Assembly (NCBI RefSeq): GCF_002287175.1
Contig: NZ_LMVM01000012.1
Span: 372,001 to 436,000 of the forward strand
DNA: 64,000 nucleotides
Source: Methanobacterium bryantii
GTDB lineage: Archaea; Methanobacteriota; Methanobacteria; Methanobacteriales; Methanobacteriaceae
Reading direction: 5' to 3'
The notes under the pieces were generated by a model. That model saw only the letters and a list, made by a program, of their open reading frames with translations. It was not told where the DNA came from and did no database searches. Below are positions 1 through 7,734 of this stretch, one piece after another; the first letter of the stretch is position 1, and each line of letters opens with the position of its first letter. The translations under genes and the position numbers were made by a program.

Positions 1-1036
1 CATTTTTTGTATATTCTTTGCCGCCGGCTGCCTAGTTTATGGACCTTTATCTGATAGATATGGTCGAAAAAAAATTATTTTAATAGGTATGGTCCTGTTA
101 ACCATCGTATCACCACTTGTAGGTTTATTTGATAATATTTACTGGATTATTGCTCTTCGAGCAGTTCAGGGATTGGTTGCTGCTACATTTTCGCCGGTGG
201 CACTGGCTTATATTGTGGAAATGTTTCCAGATACTAAAAAGCTGACAGCTACAGGTTTTCTGGTTACAGGATTTTTAATGGCAGGAATAACTGGCCAGGT
301 CATAAGTGGTTTCATTAACCAGTATTTAAGCTGGAATTACGTGTTTAGTATAATGGGACTATTTTATCTCATCACTATTTTCATTGTAATGGCTTTTTTA
401 CCTTATGATGATATTCAACGCCCTAAAAGCAGTGTTATAAGAGCTATTGTCCAGATGGGATCGTTATTTAAAATAAAAACACTGGTACTTACATATGCAG
501 TGGATATAATGCTTTTAATGTCAATGATGTGCATGTACACCGCACTGGAATATTATTTAAGTGGACCTCAATTTGGCCTAAACAGCCAGGAAATTCTGTA
601 TATACGGGCCGTAGGGATAATAGGTATTCTTTTTGCTTCAACTTCAGGTTTACTTGCCAAAAAATTCCACTTTTTCAATGTTCTCATTGCAGGATTACTA
701 ATAGCTGCAGTAAGCCTTATATTGTTAGGAATGGTCTCTAATGTGATACTGCTCACTGTATTAAGTGTGGTTTTCGTGGCAGGTATGGCAGTAGCAACTC
801 CAAATGTTATTGAGCTTATAGGTCAACTTGGAGGAAAAGCAAGAGGATCTGCTCTCTCAATTCATACGGTTGTTCTATTTATAGGAGCAGGTATAGGTCC
901 TATTCTTGCTACTAACCTGTTAACTACTGGAATCAGTTCATTACCTTATTTAGTCATGGGTATTATGCTGATTATTGGAGTTGGACTGTCATTTTTAATC
1001 AAAAGATCATTCAACAACGAACCAGTTGGAAATTAA
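1..1036 (+). CDS. MFS transporter, 5' end cut off by the window edge
   Basis: This is the major part of a major facilitator superfamily secondary transporter in the cytoplasmic membrane. The frame is open from base 2, so the start lies outside the window. The first visible residues contain the MFS loop 2-3 signature (GPLSDRYGRK, around bases 40-70), and about ten hydrophobic segments follow to the stop. The overall look is that of Bcr/CflA or DHA1-type drug efflux permeases, but the substrate cannot be read from the sequence. A MarR-type regulator follows on the same strand after a short gap, a common arrangement for efflux pumps and their repressors. The ATG at base 89 is an internal Met, because the signature lies upstream of it. 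Confidence 0.9.
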   Translation, partial: IFCIFFAAGCLVYGPLSDRYGRKKIILIGMVLLTIVSPLVGLFDNIYWIIALRAVQGLVAATFSPVALAYIVEMFPDTKKLTATGFLVTGFLMAGITGQVISGFINQYLSWNYVFSIMGLFYLITIFIVMAFLPYDDIQRPKSSVIRAIVQMGSLFKIKTLVLTYAVDIMLLMSMMCMYTALEYYLSGPQFGLNSQEILYIRAVGIIGILFASTSGLLAKKFHFFNVLIAGLLIAAVSLILLGMVSNVILLTVLSVVFVAGMAVATPNVIELIGQLGGKARGSALSIHTVVLFIGAGIGPILATNLLTTGISSLPYLVMGIMLIIGVGLSFLIKRSFNNEPVGN

Positions 1037-1124
1037 ATTTTATTATTTTTTTTAAAAGAGGATCAATAAAATTTATATCGGTATAACGAGATACTTTTCA
1101 TGAAAAGTGTACAGGTGTGGTTAT

Positions 1125-1571
1125 GTGGATGTAGCTGAAATATGGGAGTACTTGGAACGTGTGGAAAAGGTGATACATTCAAAACATCATAAAGCAGCCA
1201 AAAAATATGGTTTAACACTGGAACAATTCCATTTACTTATAGAGCTGGATGAGCTGGAATTAGATATAATTTCTGAAAAGGCTTTACCTCCTACAATTGG
1301 GGAAATAGCTGCAGATATTGGTAATGCACCTCATACGCTGTCTGGGAGAATAAAAAGACTTGAAAAAAAAGGTCTGATTAAAAAAATACGGGATGAAAAA
1401 GATCTCAGGATAAATCGGGTTGTTTTTACGGAGAAAGGACGAGATCTAATCAATAACATTAAAAAAGAAACCGGTGACGAATTCATCCATAAAGCTGCTA
1501 AAATGGATGAAAAAATGTTAAAGGATCTTTTAAAGGGTTTAAAAGAATTAAATGAAAGTTTATCTGAATGA
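1125..1571 (+). CDS. MarR family transcriptional regulator
   Basis: This is a winged helix-turn-helix protein of about 148 residues, the usual MarR length. The central part (LPPTIGEIAADIG, then HTLSGRIKRLEKKGLI and a wing RDEKDLRINRVVFTEKG) is the MarR DNA-binding domain, and flanking helices would form the dimer interface. The frame also allows a GTG at 1107, but AGGTG at 1113-1117 places the GTG at 1125 at normal Shine-Dalgarno spacing, so that start is preferred. It lies directly behind the MFS gene and probably controls it. The effector is unknown. Confidence 0.85.
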   Translation: MDVAEIWEYLERVEKVIHSKHHKAAKKYGLTLEQFHLLIELDELELDIISEKALPPTIGEIAADIGNAPHTLSGRIKRLEKKGLIKKIRDEKDLRINRVVFTEKGRDLINNIKKETGDEFIHKAAKMDEKMLKDLLKGLKELNESLSE

Positions 1572-1708
1572 ATATCAATGTTTAATTGTATTTCTAATTT
1601 TTAAGTATTTTCTAAATTAACAAATAACATAATAGTTTGCTGCCAGTCCTATATTCCGAAGACGCATAGTGAATGGAAAATTTGTAAGCATGGAAAGAGG
1701 TTGTTTAA

Positions 1709-1743
1709 ATGACACCAAAATGTAAAATAACGGTTTTAAAGAA
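1709..1743 (+). pseudogene. 5' fragment of a small TIGR04076-like protein gene, split by the integrated element
   Basis: The ATG at 1709 follows an AGAGG ribosome-binding site and encodes MTPKCKITVLK, then about four codons of foreign sequence and a stop. The missing remainder is at 7735-8017. Joining base 1743 to base 7735 gives an uninterrupted reading frame (ITVLKKNLYEDLAKEYC across the joint), with the beginning and end typical of the small methanogen family TIGR04076. The family name is from memory and the protein function is unknown. The split and the frame restoration are read directly from the sequence. Confidence 0.8.
1737..1743 (+). repeat. attL core, 7-bp direct repeat TAAAGAA
   Basis: This is the left copy of the repeat that flanks the element; it falls on lysine codons of the interrupted gene. 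The right copy is at 7728-7734. The true crossover may be slightly wider with mismatches (TTTTAAAGAA versus TTAATAAAGAA). Confidence 0.7.
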
Positions 1744-1755
1744 TAAACTAACCTA

Positions 1756-1770
1756 AAATGTTAAGGTTTT
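1756..1770 (+). repeat. Left terminal inverted repeat of the element
   Basis: AAATGTTAAGGTTTT lies 12 nt inside the left core repeat. Its exact reverse complement lies 12 nt inside the right core repeat at 7701-7715. The symmetry suggests recombinase or directionality-factor arm sites. Confidence 0.75.
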
Positions 1771-2161
1771 GTATATTGTATGTTATATGTTGTATATTTT
1801 AGAATATAAATAACTAATGTTATATTAAATTAAATTGTACAATTTATTATAGGTATATTTTTAAAATGTAATCTTATTAAATTTATATCTATTTTTTAAG
1901 GTTATTATGTTAAATTTTATATAAAAAAATGATATTTGACTATACTGGATATAAATATAATCAATTATACTAAAATTCATATTTAAAGAATAACATAATA
2001 TTTAACATAAATTATTTGGCTTGTTTAGAATTATTAAAATATGTAAATATAATAATAAATGAAAAATTATAATTGGGTTACCTTACATAATTAGAGATGA
2101 CATTAACAAATTAAATAGAATATATTTATTAAACGGTTTATCAATAAGATAATAGAATTAA

Positions 2162-2800
2162 GTGGAGTGGAAAAAAATTCCTAAAAAATCTAATGAACCG
2201 GAAGTTAGTATTAAAGACTTTGAGAAAGGCGCTATGTTGATAAAAGATTTAATTAGAAAAGATCTTTTAGAATTTAATTTCGGACCTTCAAGCATGGGCT
2301 TTTCTGCTAAAGAGCCATTAAATCCTAACATAACTGCTGAATATGAAATTCAATGGGAAGATGTAAATAGTATATTAAATGAAGTAATGGAAGTTACATA
2401 TCTAATTCTTTCAAAAGAGGAGAGAGAACTTGTTTTAAGCCTGAAAGATAAAGAACTTGTCAAAACTTTTAAAGAAAGATGTAAGATATTAAGAAGAGAA
2501 ATTATTAATAAAAACATTAAACGTGTATTTGAATTACAAATGAATTGTAAGACATCTATATTAAAGGATTTGGAATGGGAAATCATCGTTAAACGTAGAA
2601 ATGAAAGGGGAAATTCATTAAAGTTTCCAACAACATTGATTAGAATGGAAACAAATCCTATAAAACGAGGATATGATGAAAGTAAGAATTTATTAGTATT
2701 TGAAAGTGATTTGGGGAAAATTGAGTATTTAATTAAAGAATTTACTAAAATTAAGAATTTATTGGAAGAAGAAGAAAATAAGATGGGGGTGGAAAAATGA
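2162..2800 (+). CDS. Hypothetical protein, first gene of the element's three-gene cassette
   Basis: I do not recognise this 212-residue protein. It is soluble, charged and mostly helical in appearance, with no signal peptide or membrane segment. The C-terminal third is lysine/glutamate-rich and could form a coiled coil. Its stop overlaps the start of the next gene (ATGA at 2797-2800), which indicates translational coupling. The chosen start is GTG at 2162; GGAG at 2165-2168 inside the frame means a slightly later start (an ATT codon at 2177) cannot be excluded. About 390 nt of very AT-rich sequence without genes separate it from the left terminal repeat and should contain its promoter. It probably works together with the two genes behind it. 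Confidence 0.65.
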   Translation: MEWKKIPKKSNEPEVSIKDFEKGAMLIKDLIRKDLLEFNFGPSSMGFSAKEPLNPNITAEYEIQWEDVNSILNEVMEVTYLILSKEERELVLSLKDKELVKTFKERCKILRREIINKNIKRVFELQMNCKTSILKDLEWEIIVKRRNERGNSLKFPTTLIRMETNPIKRGYDESKNLLVFESDLGKIEYLIKEFTKIKNLLEEEENKMGVEK

Positions 2801-3408
2801 GATTCGATTTATCAAATAGGAGTATTATTGAAGATCAAAATGGAAGTGTAGCTATCCCTAGACGTGTAGTACCATTAGGACTTGGAGAAAGACGCGATAA
2901 TGTAGTAATAGTTCCTAACAGGGTAATACCTCAAGAAGGAGAACCTAATTTACGTTGGATGCCTGAACGAAAAGCTTTCAACTTCGAAGAAAATCATTTA
3001 GTAGCTTCATCTTTTTGGATTAAAAATAGAAAAAACAATTTAAAATCTGAGAATGAGTTTTTACATTCATTGATTAAAGAGGTAAGATTAGTCAAAAAAG
3101 AATTTGATGAATTAAGTATTCGGCAAATATGTTTTTCAGAAATTAAAGAAAAAATCCCTAAATTATGGGATAACTTTGATGAAAACGATAGCTATCATGA
3201 TGAATTATTAATAATAATAGAACGAGCTACCCAATCTATGCATTCAGAGGATTTAAATATAGAATATATTTCTTTACTTGAAGATGCATTATCCTATGTA
3301 GAGAAAACAGACATAAATGAGGAAGATGTTGAAGAAATTGGCGAAAAATTTATGGAATGTGGTTTATCAATTACTTCACGGATATCTGGACTTTCAGAGT
3401 TATACTAA
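2797..3408 (+). CDS. Hypothetical acidic protein, second gene of the cassette
   Basis: This 203-residue protein is not recognised. The N-terminal 60 residues are rich in arginine, proline and valine (AIPRRVVPLGLGERR, then VVIVPNRVIPQ), a stretch that looks extended or disordered. The remainder is acidic and helical, with many Glu/Asp. It overlaps the preceding gene by four bases and is followed after 15 nt by the PIN-like gene, so the three are almost certainly one transcript. A split between a basic N-terminus and an acidic helical domain would fit an adaptor or antitoxin-like partner of the downstream nuclease, but that is only inference from position. Confidence 0.65.
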   Translation: MRFDLSNRSIIEDQNGSVAIPRRVVPLGLGERRDNVVIVPNRVIPQEGEPNLRWMPERKAFNFEENHLVASSFWIKNRKNNLKSENEFLHSLIKEVRLVKKEFDELSIRQICFSEIKEKIPKLWDNFDENDSYHDELLIIIERATQSMHSEDLNIEYISLLEDALSYVEKTDINEEDVEEIGEKFMECGLSITSRISGLSELY

Positions 3409-3423
3409 ATCGAGGTCTTACTA

Positions 3424-4218
3424 TTGAATTCATTCTTTTATTTAGATACAAATATTTGCATTGACAGATTATTTGGAAATGATTCAAAAGCAATGGAAGC
3501 AACTTTTGAAAAGATGAATAATGCTAATGAATTATGTATTTCTGAATATGTCGTAGGTGAATTTATAAGAACTGTTCTATTTGATTGTTGTGCTTTGCAT
3601 ACTATCATTCTAGAAGAAGAAAACATGACGGATGTGTATCGAAGAATTAGAAAAATGTGTAGCCATGAAAATAAATGTTTAAATCGAAAGGGCTCACGTT
3701 ACAATTTAATATTAAAAAATATGGATTATCCCGCACCCCAAAACCGGAGGAGAACGTTAGCCATTTTATCAAATGATATCCGTTTTTTAAAGAAAAAATT
3801 TTCATTAGGCTTGCGTGTTCTTCCAAGTAGTGTAAATTGTAAATTACCATTACAAAAACCAAAAAAGGATAATGGTAGATTTAAAATAGAAATACATTGT
3901 GAATCAAATTTTGATAAAGTTAATTGCTCTTTAAAGGATTTTATGAGTAATGAATTAAGTTTTCTTCAAACAATTGCTTCAGGATCTGGAATTAATGAAG
4001 CATTTGAAGATTTAAGGGAACTAATATCTAAAATAAGCGATGGATCTCTTCAATCATGTGCACTTAGTCATTGCAAATTGTTAGGAGATAGTATAATTCT
4101 CAAAGATTGCCCCTCGTGTTATACATTAATTTCAAGAGATTATCATTTAAAATTGTTATCTGATATTATTGGACAGAAAGCTGATTATATAGAAAAGGCT
4201 GAAAAACCAAAATGTTAG
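3424..4218 (+). CDS. Large PIN-like domain protein (putative RNase), third gene of the cassette
   Basis: The N-terminus FFYLDTNICIDRL with Asp8, then YVVGEFIRT with Glu46, and near the C-terminus LGDSIILKDC with Asp222 and LISRDYH with Asp239, match the order of acidic metal ligands in PIN-domain ribonucleases. Ordinary PIN toxins have about 130 residues; here about 175 residues separate the second and third acidic positions, so a large insertion is present. The insert and C-terminus hold many Cys and His residues (MCSHENKC, CALSHCK, CPSC) that could bind zinc. The start is TTG at 3424, supported by GAGGT at 3412-3416. It is the last gene of a tightly packed cassette in a mobile element, which suits a toxin or abortive-infection effector. 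The PIN assignment is by motif only. Confidence 0.65.
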   Translation: MNSFFYLDTNICIDRLFGNDSKAMEATFEKMNNANELCISEYVVGEFIRTVLFDCCALHTIILEEENMTDVYRRIRKMCSHENKCLNRKGSRYNLILKNMDYPAPQNRRRTLAILSNDIRFLKKKFSLGLRVLPSSVNCKLPLQKPKKDNGRFKIEIHCESNFDKVNCSLKDFMSNELSFLQTIASGSGINEAFEDLRELISKISDGSLQSCALSHCKLLGDSIILKDCPSCYTLISRDYHLKLLSDIIGQKADYIEKAEKPKC

Positions 4219-4301
4219 AATTAAAAGAAGGATTAATAAATAAATTAATCTCTAAATCTGCAACAAATGGAAATAAGTTACATATCATTTTTTATTTTTA
4301 A

Positions 4302-4481
4302 TTAATCATTATTTTTATCCAAATATTCTGCAATTGCTTGGCGAATATGGAAGCTTATAGGATTATAACTTCTTTCTGACATTTTTTTTAATTCTTCTAA
4401 CATTTTGGGAGGTAATTTAATTGTAATTTGTTCCATTTTATCTTTTACTTTAGGTCTGCCTCTTTTAGTTGTTTCTGACAT
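4302..4481 (-). CDS. Small ribbon-helix-helix (CopG/Arc-type) DNA-binding protein
   Basis: A 59-residue frame on the minus strand starts with MSETTKRGRPKVKDKMEQ, continues with a beta-strand segment ITIKLPPKMLEELKKM and ends with two helices SFHIRQAIAEYLDKN. This is the typical ribbon-helix-helix arrangement: basic N-terminal tail, ITIKLP strand, helix, turn, helix. A weak AGGTGAAAC site precedes the ATG. The gene converges with the PIN-like gene. Such regulators often control copy number, integration or toxin-antitoxin operons. An inverted repeat about 85 bases upstream (4564-4591) is a candidate operator. Confidence 0.8.
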   Translation of the reverse strand: MSETTKRGRPKVKDKMEQITIKLPPKMLEELKKMSERSYNPISFHIRQAIAEYLDKNND

Positions 4482-4563
4482 AGTTTCACCTAACTAATTA
4501 TTTTAGTTTTAAAGTTTATAAAAGTTTTTAAATATTTAAAGACATTTTTTAAATATTTTTTGA

Positions 4564-4591
4564 ACTTCGTCATATGTATCTATGACGAAGT
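4564..4591. promoter_or_regulatory. 11-bp inverted repeat, candidate operator of the RHH regulator
   Basis: ACTTCGTCATA (4564-4574) and its exact reverse complement (4581-4591) are separated by 6 nt. It sits upstream of the ribbon-helix-helix start at 4481, in otherwise featureless AT-rich sequence. An autoregulatory operator is the simplest reading; a hairpin in an RNA is the alternative. Confidence 0.5.
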
Positions 4592-5153
4592 AAATTATAT
4601 AATATACGATTTAATCTAGTAAAATTCTGTAAAACTTGGTATTTGTGGTCTGTTTGAGATATATTTAAGTATGTAAAAAATTAGTAGTGGTCAGGCTAGT
4701 ATGATTCAAGGTCTTAAGTGTTACTATATTGGGTAACTTCTAAATCTAGTCAATTTAATTACATCTACAGATAATAAAATGAACACCTGTTAACTTAACG
4801 ATTTTATCCAAACGGAAATTTTTCTGATATAGCGGTCAAAATTCCGTTTATATCGTATTGATGCTCTCCTACTGCGTCTGAAACGAAGAATAGGAACTCT
4901 TAGTACTTTTTAACCTATTATGGGTAAGTTATAGAAATTCACATCTTTATAACTTATTTCTATAATACTAGAAAATATAAAAATATAGATTTATGAAATA
5001 AAATTTCCAACATTGAAAAAAAAAATCTCTTGAAAAGTTTATTATATAATTTATTATAGTATCTCTCGATTTTATTATGTAATTTATATATTTAATTATA
5101 AAAATTATAATAGAATATTTCAAAAACAACATGTTGGCTTAATTTTTTAAAAT
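4592..5153. other. Gene-free part of the element with scattered small hairpins
   Basis: No convincing coding frame is present. There is a hairpin at 4810-4849 (AAACGGAA pairing with TTCCGTTT, a bulge and a loop of about 15 nt). Motifs like TTATAGAAA and TTTCTATAA near 4928 and 4955 recur further on in the element as variants of TTCTATTATAGAA. Confidence 0.5.
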
Positions 5154-6223
5154 GAAGCTATAATTGAGTTTCCCTCTTAACCAACACTACGTAGGTATCT
5201 CAATTAGGATATTGAAGCACTTTGCCTACTCCGTACTCCTCTCACTAAATTTCCACTAATTATCTCGGTTAACGGGGAACGCTGATATATAGTACCGCTT
5301 GAGGGAACATGCGGGAGACCTTCTATTACAGAGTAAGGTATATGGAGCTATTTATGGGGCTAATAAAGAGCTTAAAATGACTTTCTCCTCATGCCTTTTC
5401 TATACACTGTATGGTATAAAACATATAATCTAAAAAATCTTTTGAAAGCAGATAACATAGAAGTCTAAATAACTTTTAGCCAGGAAATACAATGTACTTT
5501 TTAATAATATAATTTTTTAGACGTTTTCTATTATAAAAAAGAGCATATATGCGATGTTTCTATTATGACTATTTCAATGTTTTTTTATTATTTGGCTTAA
5601 ATGGCTTTAATTCTAATTTAATTAGCCATACCTATAATACAACTCCAATAAAGCTATGTGTAAGTTTCCCGCAAAATAGTGAGTATGCTGGTATCTGGCT
5701 GATGTGCGGGAAACTACAAGCAACCGGTATTTAACATCTATTATAGACACATACGATATTTTAACAAAATAATGGCTTAAATCAATTTTCGTATTTTCTA
5801 TAATATTTAGTTTCAAAAAATACCGTATAATATATACTTATATTACCATTTAACTAATTAAATATAATCCTCCGGTCATTCACGATGAGTTACCCTTTCT
5901 TTCAACGTCTAAGTCTCTCTAACATCTTGGAATTTTTAAAATTGAATATTTTTTAATTTATACCATATAGCTTATAGGAAAGTATGAGGAGTAAACGCCA
6001 TTAGAAAGCTTAGAATCTTCTATAACTTTTTCAGTATTCCCCTTACTGTAGTAGCGAATCTCCCGCATCTTCCCGCACCTCGTACTATATCTCACCATGC
6101 TTGAATGAGCTAAATACTTAGTGGAAATTTAGTGAGAGGAGTCTATTACAGTCAGGACGTGTATCTAACCTACTTGACATAGGTACTATCTGGAAATTAT
6201 GCGGGAAGTTCAATCGTGGCTTC
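5154..6223. repeat. 1.07-kb degenerate palindrome (267-nt inverted arms), non-coding
   Basis: Bases 5154-5420 and the reverse complement of 5957-6223 align without net gaps over 267 positions: every position i in the left arm faces 11377 minus i. Perfect blocks include 25 bp (5235-5259 with 6118-6142), 10 bp (5309-5318 with 6059-6068) and 11 bp (5410-5420 with 5957-5967). The inner part is more diverged but keeps register, and the centre holds an 11-bp stem, AGTTTCCCGCA at 5663-5673 with its complement at 5705-5715. TGCGGGA-type motifs occur at 5310, 5671, 5705, 6061, 6070 and 6200. No credible ORF exists. Options: origin of replication with iterons, or a pair of convergent/divergent copies of a structured RNA. 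Confidence 0.75.
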
Positions 6224-6393
6224 TTTTCTTTCCCCTGCAAATTTCAACCTGTTAAATTTTATTTTATTATAGAAAAAATTATAGAATCAGCTTATTTTTT
6301 TTAATTCTATTATAGAAAATATTATAGAAAAATTTAAGGATATTTAATTTTGTTAAATGGGTTATACTCGAATCATGTTTAGTTGTTTTTTAT

Positions 6394-7665
6394 TCATGAT
6401 TTTAAGATCGCATTTTTATGTTTTTTAAGAAATTCGAGTTTTTTACCAAACGTTTTCTCAAATTCTGGACTTTTTTTAGTAGTAGGGTCTAATATAAGAT
6501 CTAAAATATCATTATATGCACTCATATGTTCTTCAATAGATTTTTCAACTTTTTTATCTATGTTACTATTTAGTTCTTTAATTTCCTTTTTAAGCTTTAA
6601 ATTTTCTGATCGTGATAGTTCGTAACCTGTTTTAATTTCTGTAAACTCGGTCATGTTGATTGGTGGTTTAGTAGGTCCTATTGCTACTTTATCCATGTAT
6701 TGAACATAAACTCTTTGTAACTCATCAGGATTCGATAAAAAGTAAGCATCACGTATTTTATTATCAATGGCATGCCCCATTAGGTGTTCTCTAATTTCTT
6801 CAGGCATTCCAGCATTAATCATTTGAGTATTGAAAAATTTACGAAGCATATGGCTTGTTGCTTTGTTATATCTCCCATTTTCAGTTTCCCAGCCAGCAAA
6901 TTTGTTTAAACGTCTATATATTCCCATTAAACCTTGTACTCTTAATGACCTTTTAGTTTTTTTACGTGTCGTAAATAATGGATCAGAAGGTGTAGGATCA
7001 ACTCTTTCCAATTTTAAATAATTTTGAATTGCCTTTACGGTTTCTTCGCTTATAAAAGTTGTAAATTCCTTGGTTGTTTTTCCTCTTTTTAAAGTAAATC
7101 TACATATTGTCCTTTCTTTTCTTGTATTTTTATCGTAAACTTTTGTAAGACCTTTATTAAAGTCGTCAACTGTAAATCTGAGAATATCATCTCCAGATAT
7201 ACCACTTGAAGCCTCAAATAAGATAAGGGCTTTTACTTTCCAGCTTTTTGCAACTCCAAGCAAGGTTCGAATATCACTTTTACTTAATCCTTTTCGATCA
7301 TTTGGATTTTCTCCACGTATCCGTTTTCTTTTTGAACGTGGTGTAGGTATATCATGTGAATGAAAAAAATTTTTAATATTAGTACGCCTAGTTTTAAATG
7401 TTCCCGGGCTTCTATTTGCTTTAATACTGTATTCTTCGTATTTATCGAACCATTTGGTGATTTGACATTCCCAAGGTGGTGTTCTTTCAGTTATATCATT
7501 ATATGCGATTTTTAGCATTTCTTCGGGATTTAATTTGTTTAAAGTACAAAAGTCAGCTAATGCATACAAATATGCCCTTTCGCTGTTTGGAGATAAGCCT
7601 CTTAACCAGCTATTTACAACATAAATGTCTTTTATTTCAAGAGTTTTATTTTTTATACCTGTCAT
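6394..7665 (-). CDS. int: Tyrosine recombinase (integrase) of the element
   Basis: This 423-residue protein has an N-terminal SAM-like core-binding domain (about residues 10-110), a catalytic domain (about 125-320) and a charged coiled-coil tail. Catalytic residues seen are His272 and Arg275 (SHMLRKFF), His298 (EHLMGHA) and the nucleophile Tyr308 (RDAYF), with Lys193 (TLKRGK) as the probable beta-strand lysine. The usual first arginine of box I is not at its place: the segment reads EASSGISGDDILRF, so Ser157 or Gly158 occupies that position, with Arg163 nearby. The gene is a single frame, not split by integration as in SSV-type elements. It is transcribed away from the right end, whose attachment site lies 63 nt before its start. 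Confidence 0.9.
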   Translation of the reverse strand: MTGIKNKTLEIKDIYVVNSWLRGLSPNSERAYLYALADFCTLNKLNPEEMLKIAYNDITERTPPWECQITKWFDKYEEYSIKANRSPGTFKTRRTNIKNFFHSHDIPTPRSKRKRIRGENPNDRKGLSKSDIRTLLGVAKSWKVKALILFEASSGISGDDILRFTVDDFNKGLTKVYDKNTRKERTICRFTLKRGKTTKEFTTFISEETVKAIQNYLKLERVDPTPSDPLFTTRKKTKRSLRVQGLMGIYRRLNKFAGWETENGRYNKATSHMLRKFFNTQMINAGMPEEIREHLMGHAIDNKIRDAYFLSNPDELQRVYVQYMDKVAIGPTKPPINMTEFTEIKTGYELSRSENLKLKKEIKELNSNIDKKVEKSIEEHMSAYNDILDLILDPTTKKSPEFEKTFGKKLEFLKKHKNAILKS

Positions 7666-7700
7666 TTACACCACAATCATATATTTGATTTTTAAAACAT

Positions 7701-7715
7701 AAAACCTTAACATTT
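7701..7715 (-). repeat. Right terminal inverted repeat of the element
   Basis: AAAACCTTAACATTT is the exact reverse complement of 1756-1770. It sits 12 nt inside the right core repeat, mirroring the left end, and lies directly upstream of the integrase start, where it could also be a regulatory site. Confidence 0.75.
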
Positions 7716-7727
7716 ACATTAAGTTAA

Positions 7728-7734
7728 TAAAGAA
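7728..7734 (+). repeat. attR core, 7-bp direct repeat TAAAGAA
   Basis: Right copy of the repeat flanking the element; the native gene sequence resumes directly after it. Confidence 0.7.

Larger units (their letters stand above)
1737..7734. mobile_element. 6-kb integrated genetic element inserted in a protein-coding gene
   Basis: The element is bounded by direct repeats TAAAGAA at 1737-1743 and 7728-7734. Excision between them leaves one copy and restores the split gene at 1709/8017 in frame. Just inside each end, exactly 12 nt from the direct repeat, is a 15-bp inverted repeat (1756-1770 and 7701-7715). The cargo is a three-gene cassette (2162-4218), a ribbon-helix-helix gene (4302-4481, minus), a long non-coding palindrome (5154-6223) and an intact tyrosine recombinase (6394-7665, minus) next to the right end. 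No replication protein, capsid gene or relicase is visible. The size and content suit a small integrative plasmid, a satellite or a defence-carrying element; which of these is inference. Confidence 0.8.

Noticed and set aside
5549..5816. Short overlapping frames on both strands in the centre of the palindrome
   Set aside because: No ribosome-binding sites, no protein-like composition, and they lie across the inverted-repeat axis. Their reading frames follow from the AT-rich repeat.
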